Source: Lachnospiraceae bacterium
GTDB taxonomy: Bacteria > Bacillota_A > Clostridia > Lachnospirales > Lachnospiraceae
Assembly: GCA_017553965.1 (NCBI GenBank)
Contig: JAFZJK010000015.1
Span: forward strand, 1-12,400
Direction of reading: 5' to 3'
DNA length: 12,400 nt
The number at the start of each line of letters is the position of its first letter. The first letter of the stretch is position 1. Below, piece by piece: positions 1-6,223 of the stretch. The position numbers and the translations under genes were made by a program. The notes beneath the pieces were generated by a model. That model was given only the letters and a program-made list of their open reading frames with translations. It was not told the origin of the DNA and did no database searches.

Positions 1-657
1 CTGCGGATAAAGGTTAAACAGCGTATACCTGAACATCATGACCTTTAATGCAAGATCTGTCGGATATTCGTCAGGTATGCTGAACATCGTTACGTTTTTA
101 CTTCCGTTTTTTAGGAAATCATAGACTTCCTCGGCTGTAGCGTTTTTCTGTTCCTCGGTAAGATCCGAAATACGCTGGAGTCCGTAAGCATTTTTCTTAA
201 ATCTCAGCTCGGCATTGCCTGATACGTTAAATACCAGTTTGCCGTTTTCATCCTGTTCTATCGCAAAGCTCATCTCAGGTTCGTAACCATATTCGTCAAG
301 GATCTTTAAGAGCTTTACTATCATTTCGTTTTTCTGGGCATTGGTGGCTGTAAGCGCAGAGTTGGTCATGACTACCGAATAGCTCTGCACATTATATGCC
401 AATAGATTCCCGTTTCTGTCGTATATCTCTCCGCGTGCGCTTTCCATATATCTCGTCTGCATGGTCTTTACAGACGAGCCGGTAGCCACATAATCCTCCT
501 GAGCTTTTAATACCTGAAGATTATAAAGCCTTATCAAAAGGACCAGGAATAATACAACAGCCGTTATGTTCAGGAAGATAAGACGTACTTTTAAAGTCTC
601 CCTGATCTTGGCGGGTATTTTTTTTATCCTTGAAAGTAAATATTTGTAGATCTTCAT
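1..657 (-). CDS. mrdA: Penicillin-binding protein 2 (class B PBP, elongasome transpeptidase), N-terminal part
   Basis: Only the first 219 codons are in the window; the frame is open to base 1. PBP2 crosslinks side-wall peptidoglycan as part of the MreBCD/RodA elongation complex at the cytoplasmic membrane. Seen: a basic N-terminus, one membrane anchor at about residues 24-43 (signal-anchor topology, with the rest outside), then the class B PBP hallmark RGEIYDRNGNLLA at residues 75-87, which opens the N-terminal dimerisation/pedestal domain. The catalytic SxxK, SxN and KTG motifs would lie beyond the edge. The ATG (657-655) overlaps the mreD TGA as ATGA and has only a weak Shine-Dalgarno, so translation is probably coupled to mreD. 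The motif alone would also fit an FtsI/SpoVD-type PBP; position directly after mreD favours PBP2. Family is secure, the exact paralogue is inferred from context. Confidence 0.88.
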   Translation of the reverse strand, partial: MKIYKYLLSRIKKIPAKIRETLKVRLIFLNITAVVLFLVLLIRLYNLQVLKAQEDYVATGSSVKTMQTRYMESARGEIYDRNGNLLAYNVQSYSVVMTNSALTATNAQKNEMIVKLLKILDEYGYEPEMSFAIEQDENGKLVFNVSGNAELRFKKNAYGLQRISDLTEEQKNATAEEVYDFLKNGSKNVTMFSIPDEYPTDLALKVMMFRYTLFNLYPQ

Positions 658-1226
658 ATATTGCGCCTGCCGCCTACTACATCAAAGCCTTTGAAGATTA
701 TGGCTTCTTTGGGAGCATTCTTTTTCTTCATAAGCCTGGTAAACAAATTGTTGTTAAGGTTTATAAGCCTGTACAGCAGTATTGAAACCAATACTGTATA
801 TATCACCCTCGGGAACAGGTATCTTACCATAAAATATCCTATATCGAGGTCACCTTTTAAGAAATAGAACAGTACATAGTACAAAAGGTTTAATAAGAAT
901 TCCGCTCCACCGATCACAAAATAAGGGAGTGTGTAATCTGTCTCATCATATACGACATGAGCATAACCGCACATATATCCTATCGTGCAGTATAAAAGAG
1001 CATAAAGACCTATCAGTGACCCGAACGTACAGTCAAGTATCATACCGCATAAAAAGCCTGTAAGTGCTCCGGATTTTTTCCCGAATATATAAGCTAAAGA
1101 CGCAGTAAGTATCATCAATATGTCCGGTACCACATCAGCCAGTCTGAGCCCTGTAAATACACTTGTCTGCAGAAGATATGCAATTATTATCTCAACAATG
1201 ATAATTACAGATTTTACAAAAAACAT
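654..1226 (-). CDS. mreD: Rod shape-determining protein MreD
   Basis: A 190-residue integral membrane protein of the elongasome, thought to connect MreC with the membrane and the peptidoglycan synthases; its biochemical activity is not well defined in the family. Seen: about five to six hydrophobic segments across residues 3-160 and the typical MreD core GFLCGMILDCTFGSLIGLYA around residues 58-77, followed by a short basic C-terminal tail. Length is at the upper side of normal for the family. The ATG at 1226-1224 shares one base with the mreC stop (TAATG), and a GGAAGG Shine-Dalgarno lies 9 nt upstream inside the end of mreC. The end overlaps the PBP2 start (ATGA). The arrangement implies co-translation of mreC, mreD and PBP2. 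Confidence 0.93.
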   Translation of the reverse strand: MFFVKSVIIIVEIIIAYLLQTSVFTGLRLADVVPDILMILTASLAYIFGKKSGALTGFLCGMILDCTFGSLIGLYALLYCTIGYMCGYAHVVYDETDYTLPYFVIGGAEFLLNLLYYVLFYFLKGDLDIGYFMVRYLFPRVIYTVLVSILLYRLINLNNNLFTRLMKKKNAPKEAIIFKGFDVVGGRRNI

Positions 1227-2086
1227 TACTCAAAACCTTCCAGTTCTTCTCTTAAAGTCTTAACTATAAGCACTACCTCTAGATGTTCAAAATCAACTGC
1301 CGGAGTAAGATATGCACGCTTGTTCAGCTCAGACGGATCCTTCCTTATATTTGTAACATATCCGATAAGGATACCGGGCAGGAACTTATCGCTTATATAC
1401 GAGGTCAGCACCTCATAATTATCATACACCTCAGCATTCAGATTGATCATCTCAACGTCTATGTATCCGTCATCCATACGCTTAAGGTTACCCTTAACTA
1501 TGCAGGTATCCGATGTGGGCTGAAATCTGCCGCTGACACTGCTGTCATCTGCTATGATCGTCCTGACCTTTGCCCAGTTTTTACCGACATCCGTGACTAT
1601 TCCTACCAGAGCTCCTCCGGCAGTAACATTCATGTCTTTAACTATGCCGTCCTCTTCGCCCTTGTCGATAACGAAAACATCGCAGGTTCCGTTCGGATTC
1701 CTGCTTATGATCCTCGCCGCCACTTTCTCAGCATTCTGGTATACAGAATCATTTTCGTAAAGCTCGCGGTAATAATCAAGCTCATACTTCTGATGTATGA
1801 GTATCTGTCTCTCCATTTTCAGGTTATTAACCTCTTCGGTCAATCTGTCATTCTCTTCTATCAGCTTTTCCTTATCCGAAAAAAGCCTCAGTTTATCCGA
1901 TATACCGCTCCCTATGGTGGATATTCCTTTTTGCATCGGCACAAAGAAATTACCGACCGCAGTTTTTACCGGAGCGAGCAGATCGGCAAAAAGATATGAC
2001 ACTATGATCAGACCCACACAGATGATCACAAGAAACGTAAAGATCATCTTCGAGCTGATCGAAAAATTCTTTTTTTCCCTGCCCAT
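1226..2086 (-). CDS. mreC: Rod shape-determining protein MreC
   Basis: MreC is a bitopic membrane protein whose extracellular part binds and activates class B PBPs in the elongasome. Seen in 286 residues: a short charged cytoplasmic N-terminus, one transmembrane helix at about residues 14-34, a coiled-coil helix rich in E, K and L at about 70-110, and then the beta-rich MreC domain, with family-typical stretches such as VTAGGALVGIVTDVGKNWAK and a C-terminal PGILIGYV. No proline/glycine-rich C-terminal tail is present. The start is ATG with AAGGAAG just upstream; the gap from the mreB stop is 29 bp and holds a small GC hairpin. The stop overlaps the mreD start by one base. A long open frame on the opposite strand of this gene is a shadow. 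Confidence 0.94.
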   Translation of the reverse strand: MGREKKNFSISSKMIFTFLVIICVGLIIVSYLFADLLAPVKTAVGNFFVPMQKGISTIGSGISDKLRLFSDKEKLIEENDRLTEEVNNLKMERQILIHQKYELDYYRELYENDSVYQNAEKVAARIISRNPNGTCDVFVIDKGEEDGIVKDMNVTAGGALVGIVTDVGKNWAKVRTIIADDSSVSGRFQPTSDTCIVKGNLKRMDDGYIDVEMINLNAEVYDNYEVLTSYISDKFLPGILIGYVTNIRKDPSELNKRAYLTPAVDFEHLEVVLIVKTLREELEGFE

Positions 2087-2098
2087 ATTCTTCCTTTT

Positions 2099-2109
2099 GG
2101 GGAATCCCC
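2099..2109. repeat. Short GC palindrome before mreC
   Basis: GGGGA, one base, TCCCC, in the 29 bp gap between mreB and mreC. As RNA it could form a tight hairpin (four G-C pairs, loop of three) just upstream of the mreC AAGGAAG Shine-Dalgarno. No long T-tract follows, so termination is unlikely; a role in mreC translation or mRNA processing is only a guess. Confidence 0.35.
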
Positions 2110-2115
2110 CGTTAA

Positions 2116-3153
2116 CTATCTAAAATCTTCTACTTGTAATGTACTGTATTTCTCGGCCAGGAAATCATAGTCAGGATCCTCGGCTATCTTTCCGAGCCCA
2201 AGTGCTACGGTTTCCGACCCGTTTTCGCATTTAAATACCTTGAGGCCTGTCATCTCGGACAAAACCTTATCAAGGTTCTTTATTCCCGACACGCCTCCGG
2301 TAAGATATATCCCCGACTCCATGATGTCAGCCGACATCTCGGGAGGTATATGCTCCAGCATATTGAAAACAACTTCCGCTATCTTATCCAGATGTTCCTT
2401 TATAGCCAGGTGTACAAACAAAGAATCTACAGCTATACTCTTCGGAAGTCCGCTTACAACATCTCTTCCGAACACCTTCATGGTAGCCGTATTTTCTTCT
2501 TCGGGATGTTCGGCATCTCCCAGTTTTATCTTTATCTGTTCAGCTGTTTTTTTACCTATGGCAAAATTATAATACTTTCTGACAGCGCTGATGATACTTT
2601 CATCAAGCCGATTACCACCGAATTTAAGCATACGGCTTACTACTGTTCCTCCAAGCGAGAGCACTGCTATTTCGGTTGTGTCGGCTCCGAGATCGATGAC
2701 CATGGTACCGAAACACTCTCTTAAGTTAACGCCCGCTCCGAGTGCGGCAGCCAAGGGACTGTCAACTACTCTTATGCGCTTAGGTCTGATATCGCATGCC
2801 GCTATCAGATCGACCAGAGCCTTTTTCTCCACCTCGGTTGCATATGACGGTGAAGCCACTATGAACTCCTGTCCGTTCATCCTGCCATGCTCTTCACCAA
2901 GCTGATCAAATATGATATTCAGCATTGCAAGCATATTTTTAACCTGAGCCAGCACTCCCGACCGTATCGGAGACACAACCTCAATATTGGCAGGGGTCCT
3001 TCCCTCCATCTCCCAGGCTGCATCACCGGTTGCTATTATCTTTTTACCGTCAATTACAGCCATCATATTTTTCTGGTTATATATGATGCCTGTACCCTTT
3101 TGATATATTCGTAACGTTGATGTCCCGGGATCTATTCCGTATACCCTTGCCAT
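2116..3153 (-). CDS. mreB: MreB-like actin-family protein with divergent nucleotide-binding site
   Basis: This is a bacterial actin homologue of the MreB family (345 residues), expected to form membrane-associated filaments that orient wall synthesis. Fold signatures are clear in order: phosphate-1 loop GIDPGTSTL (6-14), RTPANI (52-57), TEVEK (106-110), DSPLAAALGAG (131-141), phosphate-2 DLGADTTEIAVLSLGG (154-169), GLPKSI (235-240), PPEMSADIM (270-278) and LTGGV (284-288). Several positions depart from canonical MreB: GTANT is GTSTL, the EEP motif with the water-activating Glu is DSP, DIGGGTT is DLGADTT, LTGGG is LTGGV. It has no N-terminal amphipathic helix and about 20 extra C-terminal residues. 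I chose ATG 3153 over GTG 3156 because AGGAGG sits 6 nt from the ATG but only 3 from the GTG. It lies 10 bp after radC. It may be a non-hydrolysing or altered paralogue, with a canonical MreB elsewhere; that is inference. Confidence 0.92.
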   Translation of the reverse strand: MARVYGIDPGTSTLRIYQKGTGIIYNQKNMMAVIDGKKIIATGDAAWEMEGRTPANIEVVSPIRSGVLAQVKNMLAMLNIIFDQLGEEHGRMNGQEFIVASPSYATEVEKKALVDLIAACDIRPKRIRVVDSPLAAALGAGVNLRECFGTMVIDLGADTTEIAVLSLGGTVVSRMLKFGGNRLDESIISAVRKYYNFAIGKKTAEQIKIKLGDAEHPEEENTATMKVFGRDVVSGLPKSIAVDSLFVHLAIKEHLDKIAEVVFNMLEHIPPEMSADIMESGIYLTGGVSGIKNLDKVLSEMTGLKVFKCENGSETVALGLGKIAEDPDYDFLAEKYSTLQVEDFR

Positions 3154-3159
3154 CACTTT

Positions 3160-3165
3160 CCTCCT
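3160..3165 (-). promoter_or_regulatory. Ribosome binding site that sets the mreB start
   Basis: AGGAGG on the minus strand overlaps the radC stop codon (TAG 3166-3164). It lies 6 nt before ATG 3153 and only 3 nt before the in-frame GTG 3156, so it supports the ATG. The overlap with the radC terminator suggests that ribosomes ending radC expose or reuse this site. Confidence 0.8.
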
Positions 3166-3856
3166 AAATTACGTTTAAGGTTTTCATACTGACATATTTG
3201 TTATCACCTATGATTATATGATCCTTAAGCCTTATCCCGACTGTATTTCCGGCTTCTTTGATCCTGCCGGTCACTTTAATATCGGCATCGCTCGGAGTAG
3301 GATCCCCCGACGGATGATTATGCAACAGTATAAAATATACCGCATCCTCTCTTAATGCTTCTCTAAGTATCTCTCTCGGTTCCATGGGGGACATACCGAT
3401 TGTTCCTTCAAATATCACCTTATGGCTGATCATCCGAAGTTTTGCATCCAGCAGCACCAGCACGGTTTGTTCTTTTTCAAGGTGCCTCATCCTTTCCATG
3501 AAAAAAACTGCTATCGAGTCAGCATCCTCAAAGCGTATACCTTCTTTTTTTATATCTTCCGACATTCTTTTTGACAGCTCCGCCAATGACAAAAGCTGTA
3601 TTGCCTTAACCCTGCCGACTCCTTTTATGGATGTAAGTTCCTTAAAAGTAACATGATTAAGTACATTGATCCCAAACCTGTTTTCCTTTAGCTGAAGTAT
3701 TTTGTAAGCAAGCTCCGTAGATCTTTCGTTTTTGTTTCCCGTTCTGATTATTATGGCCAGCAGTTCACTGTCGGATAGGATCTGCGGTCCGTATTTTTCA
3801 CACTTTTCATAAGGTCTTTCACTTTCGGGAAGTTCTTTTATAGTCAGATATTTCAA
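3164..3856 (-). CDS. radC: RadC family protein (UPF0758, JAMM/MPN domain)
   Basis: RadC proteins join an N-terminal helix-hairpin-helix-like region to a JAMM (MPN+) metalloprotease-like domain. The original link to DNA repair is doubtful and the true substrate is unknown. Seen in 230 residues, the usual length: UPF0758 N-terminus (LSDSELLAIIIRTG, 27-40), an HhH-like GVGRVKAIQLL (79-89), and the MPN domain from about 107 with the metal motif HNHPSGDPTPSDAD (179-192: H179, H181, D192). All zinc ligands visible in this motif are intact. The start is TTG at 3856-3854, with AGGAAGGA 6 nt upstream; the only nearby upstream ATG, at 3876, runs into a stop after seven codons. It is first in the mre transcription unit, directly behind a sigma-A promoter; radC next to mreB is a common Firmicutes arrangement. 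Confidence 0.93.
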   Translation of the reverse strand: MKYLTIKELPESERPYEKCEKYGPQILSDSELLAIIIRTGNKNERSTELAYKILQLKENRFGINVLNHVTFKELTSIKGVGRVKAIQLLSLAELSKRMSEDIKKEGIRFEDADSIAVFFMERMRHLEKEQTVLVLLDAKLRMISHKVIFEGTIGMSPMEPREILREALREDAVYFILLHNHPSGDPTPSDADIKVTGRIKEAGNTVGIRLKDHIIIGDNKYVSMKTLNVI

Positions 3857-3862
3857 GCTGTT

Positions 3863-3870
3863 TCCTTCCT
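3863..3870 (-). promoter_or_regulatory. Ribosome binding site for the TTG start of radC
   Basis: AGGAAGGA on the minus strand is followed by a 6 nt spacer and TTG at 3856. No in-frame ATG upstream can serve radC, so this strong site is the main support for a TTG initiation codon. Confidence 0.8.
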
Positions 3871-3898
3871 ACTCATGAAAACACAACACACACCGATT

Positions 3899-3927
3899 AT
3901 TTTACCACATTAAAGCCCTAATGTAAA
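3899..3927 (-). promoter_or_regulatory. Sigma-A promoter for radC-mreBCD-PBP2
   Basis: On the minus strand the -35 box is TTTACA (3927-3922), followed by a 17 bp spacer and the -10 box TAAAAT (3904-3899). Both boxes match consensus at 5 of 6 positions. The spacer ends in TGG, giving an extended -10 (TGnTAAAAT). The predicted transcription start is near 3892, leaving a leader of about 36 nt before the TTG of radC. The promoter lies in the 84 bp gap after the YnbB-family gene. I see no intrinsic terminator there, so read-through from the mut block remains possible. Confidence 0.75.
3907..3924. repeat. Inverted repeat over the radC promoter spacer (possible operator)
   Basis: ACATTA, six bases, TAATGT: a perfect 6 bp dyad with a 6 bp centre. 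It covers most of the spacer, the end of the -35 box and the T of the extended -10 TG. Position suggests an operator for a dimeric regulator. It is AT-rich and lacks a T-tract, so it does not look like a terminator. A dyad of this size can occur by chance; no regulator is identified. Confidence 0.4.
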
Positions 3928-3940
3928 GTTTAGCATTCTG

Positions 3941-5212
3941 TTATGATACTTTTAAAACGCGGTCAAGTGATGAAAGAATTCCGAGCTTTGCATGATACCA
4001 TGTAAGTCCTCCCTGGAAATATACGGCATACGGTTCTGTTATGGGACCGTCCGCAGATAGCTCTATGGATGAACCCTGTATGAAGTTACCTGCTGCCATT
4101 ATTACATCACTTGTATATCCGGGCATTGCCCAGCCCTCAGGTACTACGAAGCTGTCAACAGGTGATGCTGCCTGTATGCCTCCGCAAAATGCAATAAGCT
4201 TTTCTGCTGAACCAAGAGTTACAGCCTGTATGATATCATATCTTTCCTCTGTGCCGTTAGGTATACAGCTATAACCGAGATCTTCGTATATCCTGGCAGC
4301 AAATATAGCTCCCTTTAATGCGGATGCTACTACCGTAGGTGCTAAGAAAAGCCCCTGGAACATGCTCTGGTTTATCCCGAGTGTTGCACCGACCTCTTTA
4401 CCTAGTCCGGGTGCTGTAAGTCTGTATGCACATTTTTCTATGTATTCCTTTTTACCGGCTATATACCCTCCCGAAGCTACCAGTCCGCCGCCGGGGTTCT
4501 TAATAAGCGAGCCCACGCACATATCGGCTCCGACATCAGTCGGTTCTATTCTTTCCACAAACTCTCCGTAGCAGTTGTCAACCATTACGGCAAGTCCGGG
4601 TTTTATGTTTTTTATAAATGCTATGAGTTCTCCAATCCTTTCAACAGAAAGAGTGGGTCTGGTCTGATAGCCTTTTGAACGCTGGATGGTTACAAGCTTG
4701 GTCTTCTCATTTATGGTGGCTTTTATACCTTCATAATCAAACTCTCCGTCCGGGAGCAGATCGACCTGGCGATAGGTTATACCAAATTCTGCAAGCGACC
4801 CCTCCGAAGGATGTATGCCTATTACACCTTCGAGTGTATCATAAGGCTTTCCAACAGGAGAAAGGAGCTCATCCCCGGGTCTTAAGTTAGCGGAAAGAGC
4901 TATGGTAAGTGCATGTGTACCACATGTGATCTGCGGTCTTACAAGCGCATCCTCTGTATTAAATATGGATGCATATACCTTCTCTAAGGTTTCTCTTCCG
5001 AGGTCGTTATAACCGTATCCGGTTGATGATGCAAAATGGATATCGCTCAAACGGTTATCCTGCATTGCTTTTATAACCTTCAATTGATTGTATTCAGCTG
5101 TTTCATCAATCTTTGCAAATCTTTCCTTAAGCTCTGCCTCGTATTTTTCTCCAAGTTCTATCGCCTTTTCCGACAGTCCGAATTTCTTTAAATAATCCCG
5201 TGTTTCGTACAT
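3941..5212 (-). CDS. ynbB: PLP-dependent methionine gamma-lyase/aluminium-resistance (YnbB) family protein
   Basis: A 423-residue fold-type I PLP enzyme of the family often labelled 'aluminium resistance protein' or 'cystathionine beta-lyase family' (Met_gamma_lyase). The family presumably acts on a sulfur amino acid, but the true substrate is not established. Seen: HFASSTGYGYNDLGRETLEKVY (59-80, split signature region), RPQITCGTHA (92-101), GKPYDTLEGVIG (121-132), the cofactor-binding Asp in MVDNCYGEF (D212), and SLIKNPGGG with the probable Schiff-base Lys K238. Length is normal and no catalytic position looks lost. ATG start with AAAGGA upstream; 54 bp after miaA, so likely co-transcribed with the mut block. 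In many Firmicutes hfq stands between miaA and this gene; here there is no room for it. Confidence 0.9.
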   Translation of the reverse strand: MYETRDYLKKFGLSEKAIELGEKYEAELKERFAKIDETAEYNQLKVIKAMQDNRLSDIHFASSTGYGYNDLGRETLEKVYASIFNTEDALVRPQITCGTHALTIALSANLRPGDELLSPVGKPYDTLEGVIGIHPSEGSLAEFGITYRQVDLLPDGEFDYEGIKATINEKTKLVTIQRSKGYQTRPTLSVERIGELIAFIKNIKPGLAVMVDNCYGEFVERIEPTDVGADMCVGSLIKNPGGGLVASGGYIAGKKEYIEKCAYRLTAPGLGKEVGATLGINQSMFQGLFLAPTVVASALKGAIFAARIYEDLGYSCIPNGTEERYDIIQAVTLGSAEKLIAFCGGIQAASPVDSFVVPEGWAMPGYTSDVIMAAGNFIQGSSIELSADGPITEPYAVYFQGGLTWYHAKLGILSSLDRVLKVS

Positions 5213-5266
5213 TGTTTTATTCCTTTTTGTATTTCTTTTTTCTTTCCGTTTAGCTTTTCATCACAG

Positions 5267-6223
5267 TTAACTTATAAGCCCTCGTAATCTTGCCGAGAAA
5301 AGGATATGCTCCAGCATCTTTTCATTGGTTTCCAACGATTCCCTGTTAAGTTCAACTGTTACGCGTTCTCTTTTAAACCATGTAAGCTGTTTTTTTGCGA
5401 AATGTCTTGTATCCCTTTTTATGAGTTCAACTGCTTCCGCGTATGAGCATTCATCACACAGATAGTCAGCCATTTCCTTATAGCCTAACCCCTGCATTGA
5501 AGGAAGGTCCCTGCTGTATCCTGCATCAAGCAGACCTCTTACTTCATCGGCCAGTCCTTCTCTAAGCATCTCATCGACGCGGCTGTTTATACGTCCGTAC
5601 ACCTTTGCCCTGTCATCATTTAAAACAAAGTATAGGAAGTTGTAAGGACTTGTTCTTTCCCGCTGTTCCTCATTATGCTCGGAAAGCCTGTTTCCTGTTA
5701 CTATATTATATTCCAATCCGTGCAATACTCTTCTGATATTGTTTTTATGTATGATCTCGGCATATTTAGGATCGACCTCCTTTAATCTTTCATACATGAA
5801 ATCAATACCCTTTTCTTCAAGAGTATCCTCTAACAGCATCTTTACTTCACTTCTTTTTTCTTCGTCGAAATCCGTAAACTCGATGTCATAGAGAACAGAT
5901 TGGATGTAAAAGCCCGTACCGCCGGCTATGATCGGTATCTTACCGCGTGAACAGATATCATTTATATGCTTTTTAGCCAGATCCTTAAATATTGTGACAT
6001 TAAACTCTTCGTCAGGGTTGATGATATCAATCAGGTAATGCGGTACACCCTTCTTTTCTTCTTCCTTAATCTTGGCAGTACCTATATCCATGCCCCTGTA
6101 TACCTGCATGGAATCTGCCGATATGATCTCGCCGCCCAATTTAAGTGCCAGATCAACCGACAAGGCAGTCTTACCCACGGCCGTCGGCCCAGTGATAATG
6201 ATCAGCGGTTTTTTATTATCCAT
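5267..6223 (-). CDS. miaA: tRNA dimethylallyltransferase MiaA
   Basis: MiaA transfers a dimethylallyl group from DMAPP to N6 of A37 in tRNAs reading UNN codons, giving i6A37, which MiaB can then methylthiolate. Seen in 318 residues: P-loop GPTAVGKT (12-19), the catalytic-Asp motif SADSMQVYRGMDIGTAK (35-51, D37), the AGGTGFYIQS motif near 100, and a C-terminal region with KRDTRHFAKKQLTWFKR typical of tRNA binding in this family. An in-frame TTG lies one codon upstream, but ATG 6223 has AGAGGA at 7 nt versus 4 nt for the TTG and overlaps the mutL stop as TGATG. I therefore start at 6223. Coupling with mutL follows the widespread mutL-miaA pairing. No miaB is present in the window. Confidence 0.95.
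   Translation of the reverse strand: MDNKKPLIIITGPTAVGKTALSVDLALKLGGEIISADSMQVYRGMDIGTAKIKEEEKKGVPHYLIDIINPDEEFNVTIFKDLAKKHINDICSRGKIPIIAGGTGFYIQSVLYDIEFTDFDEEKRSEVKMLLEDTLEEKGIDFMYERLKEVDPKYAEIIHKNNIRRVLHGLEYNIVTGNRLSEHNEEQRERTSPYNFLYFVLNDDRAKVYGRINSRVDEMLREGLADEVRGLLDAGYSRDLPSMQGLGYKEMADYLCDECSYAEAVELIKRDTRHFAKKQLTWFKRERVTVELNRESLETNEKMLEHILFSARLRGLIS

Noticed and set aside
1283..1999. 238-codon open frame on the plus strand opposite mreC
   Set aside because: It is fully antisense to a well-supported mreC, has no recognisable domain, and reads as low-quality cysteine/isoleucine-rich sequence typical of a complementary-strand shadow.
3154..3156. GTG one codon upstream as the mreB start
   Set aside because: AGGAGG is only 3 nt from this GTG but 6 nt from ATG 3153, and the ATG is the stronger initiator.
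3907..3924. Inverted repeat as an intrinsic terminator of the YnbB-family gene
   Set aside because: The stem is AT-rich and only 6 bp, there is no following T-tract, and it lies inside a well-formed promoter.
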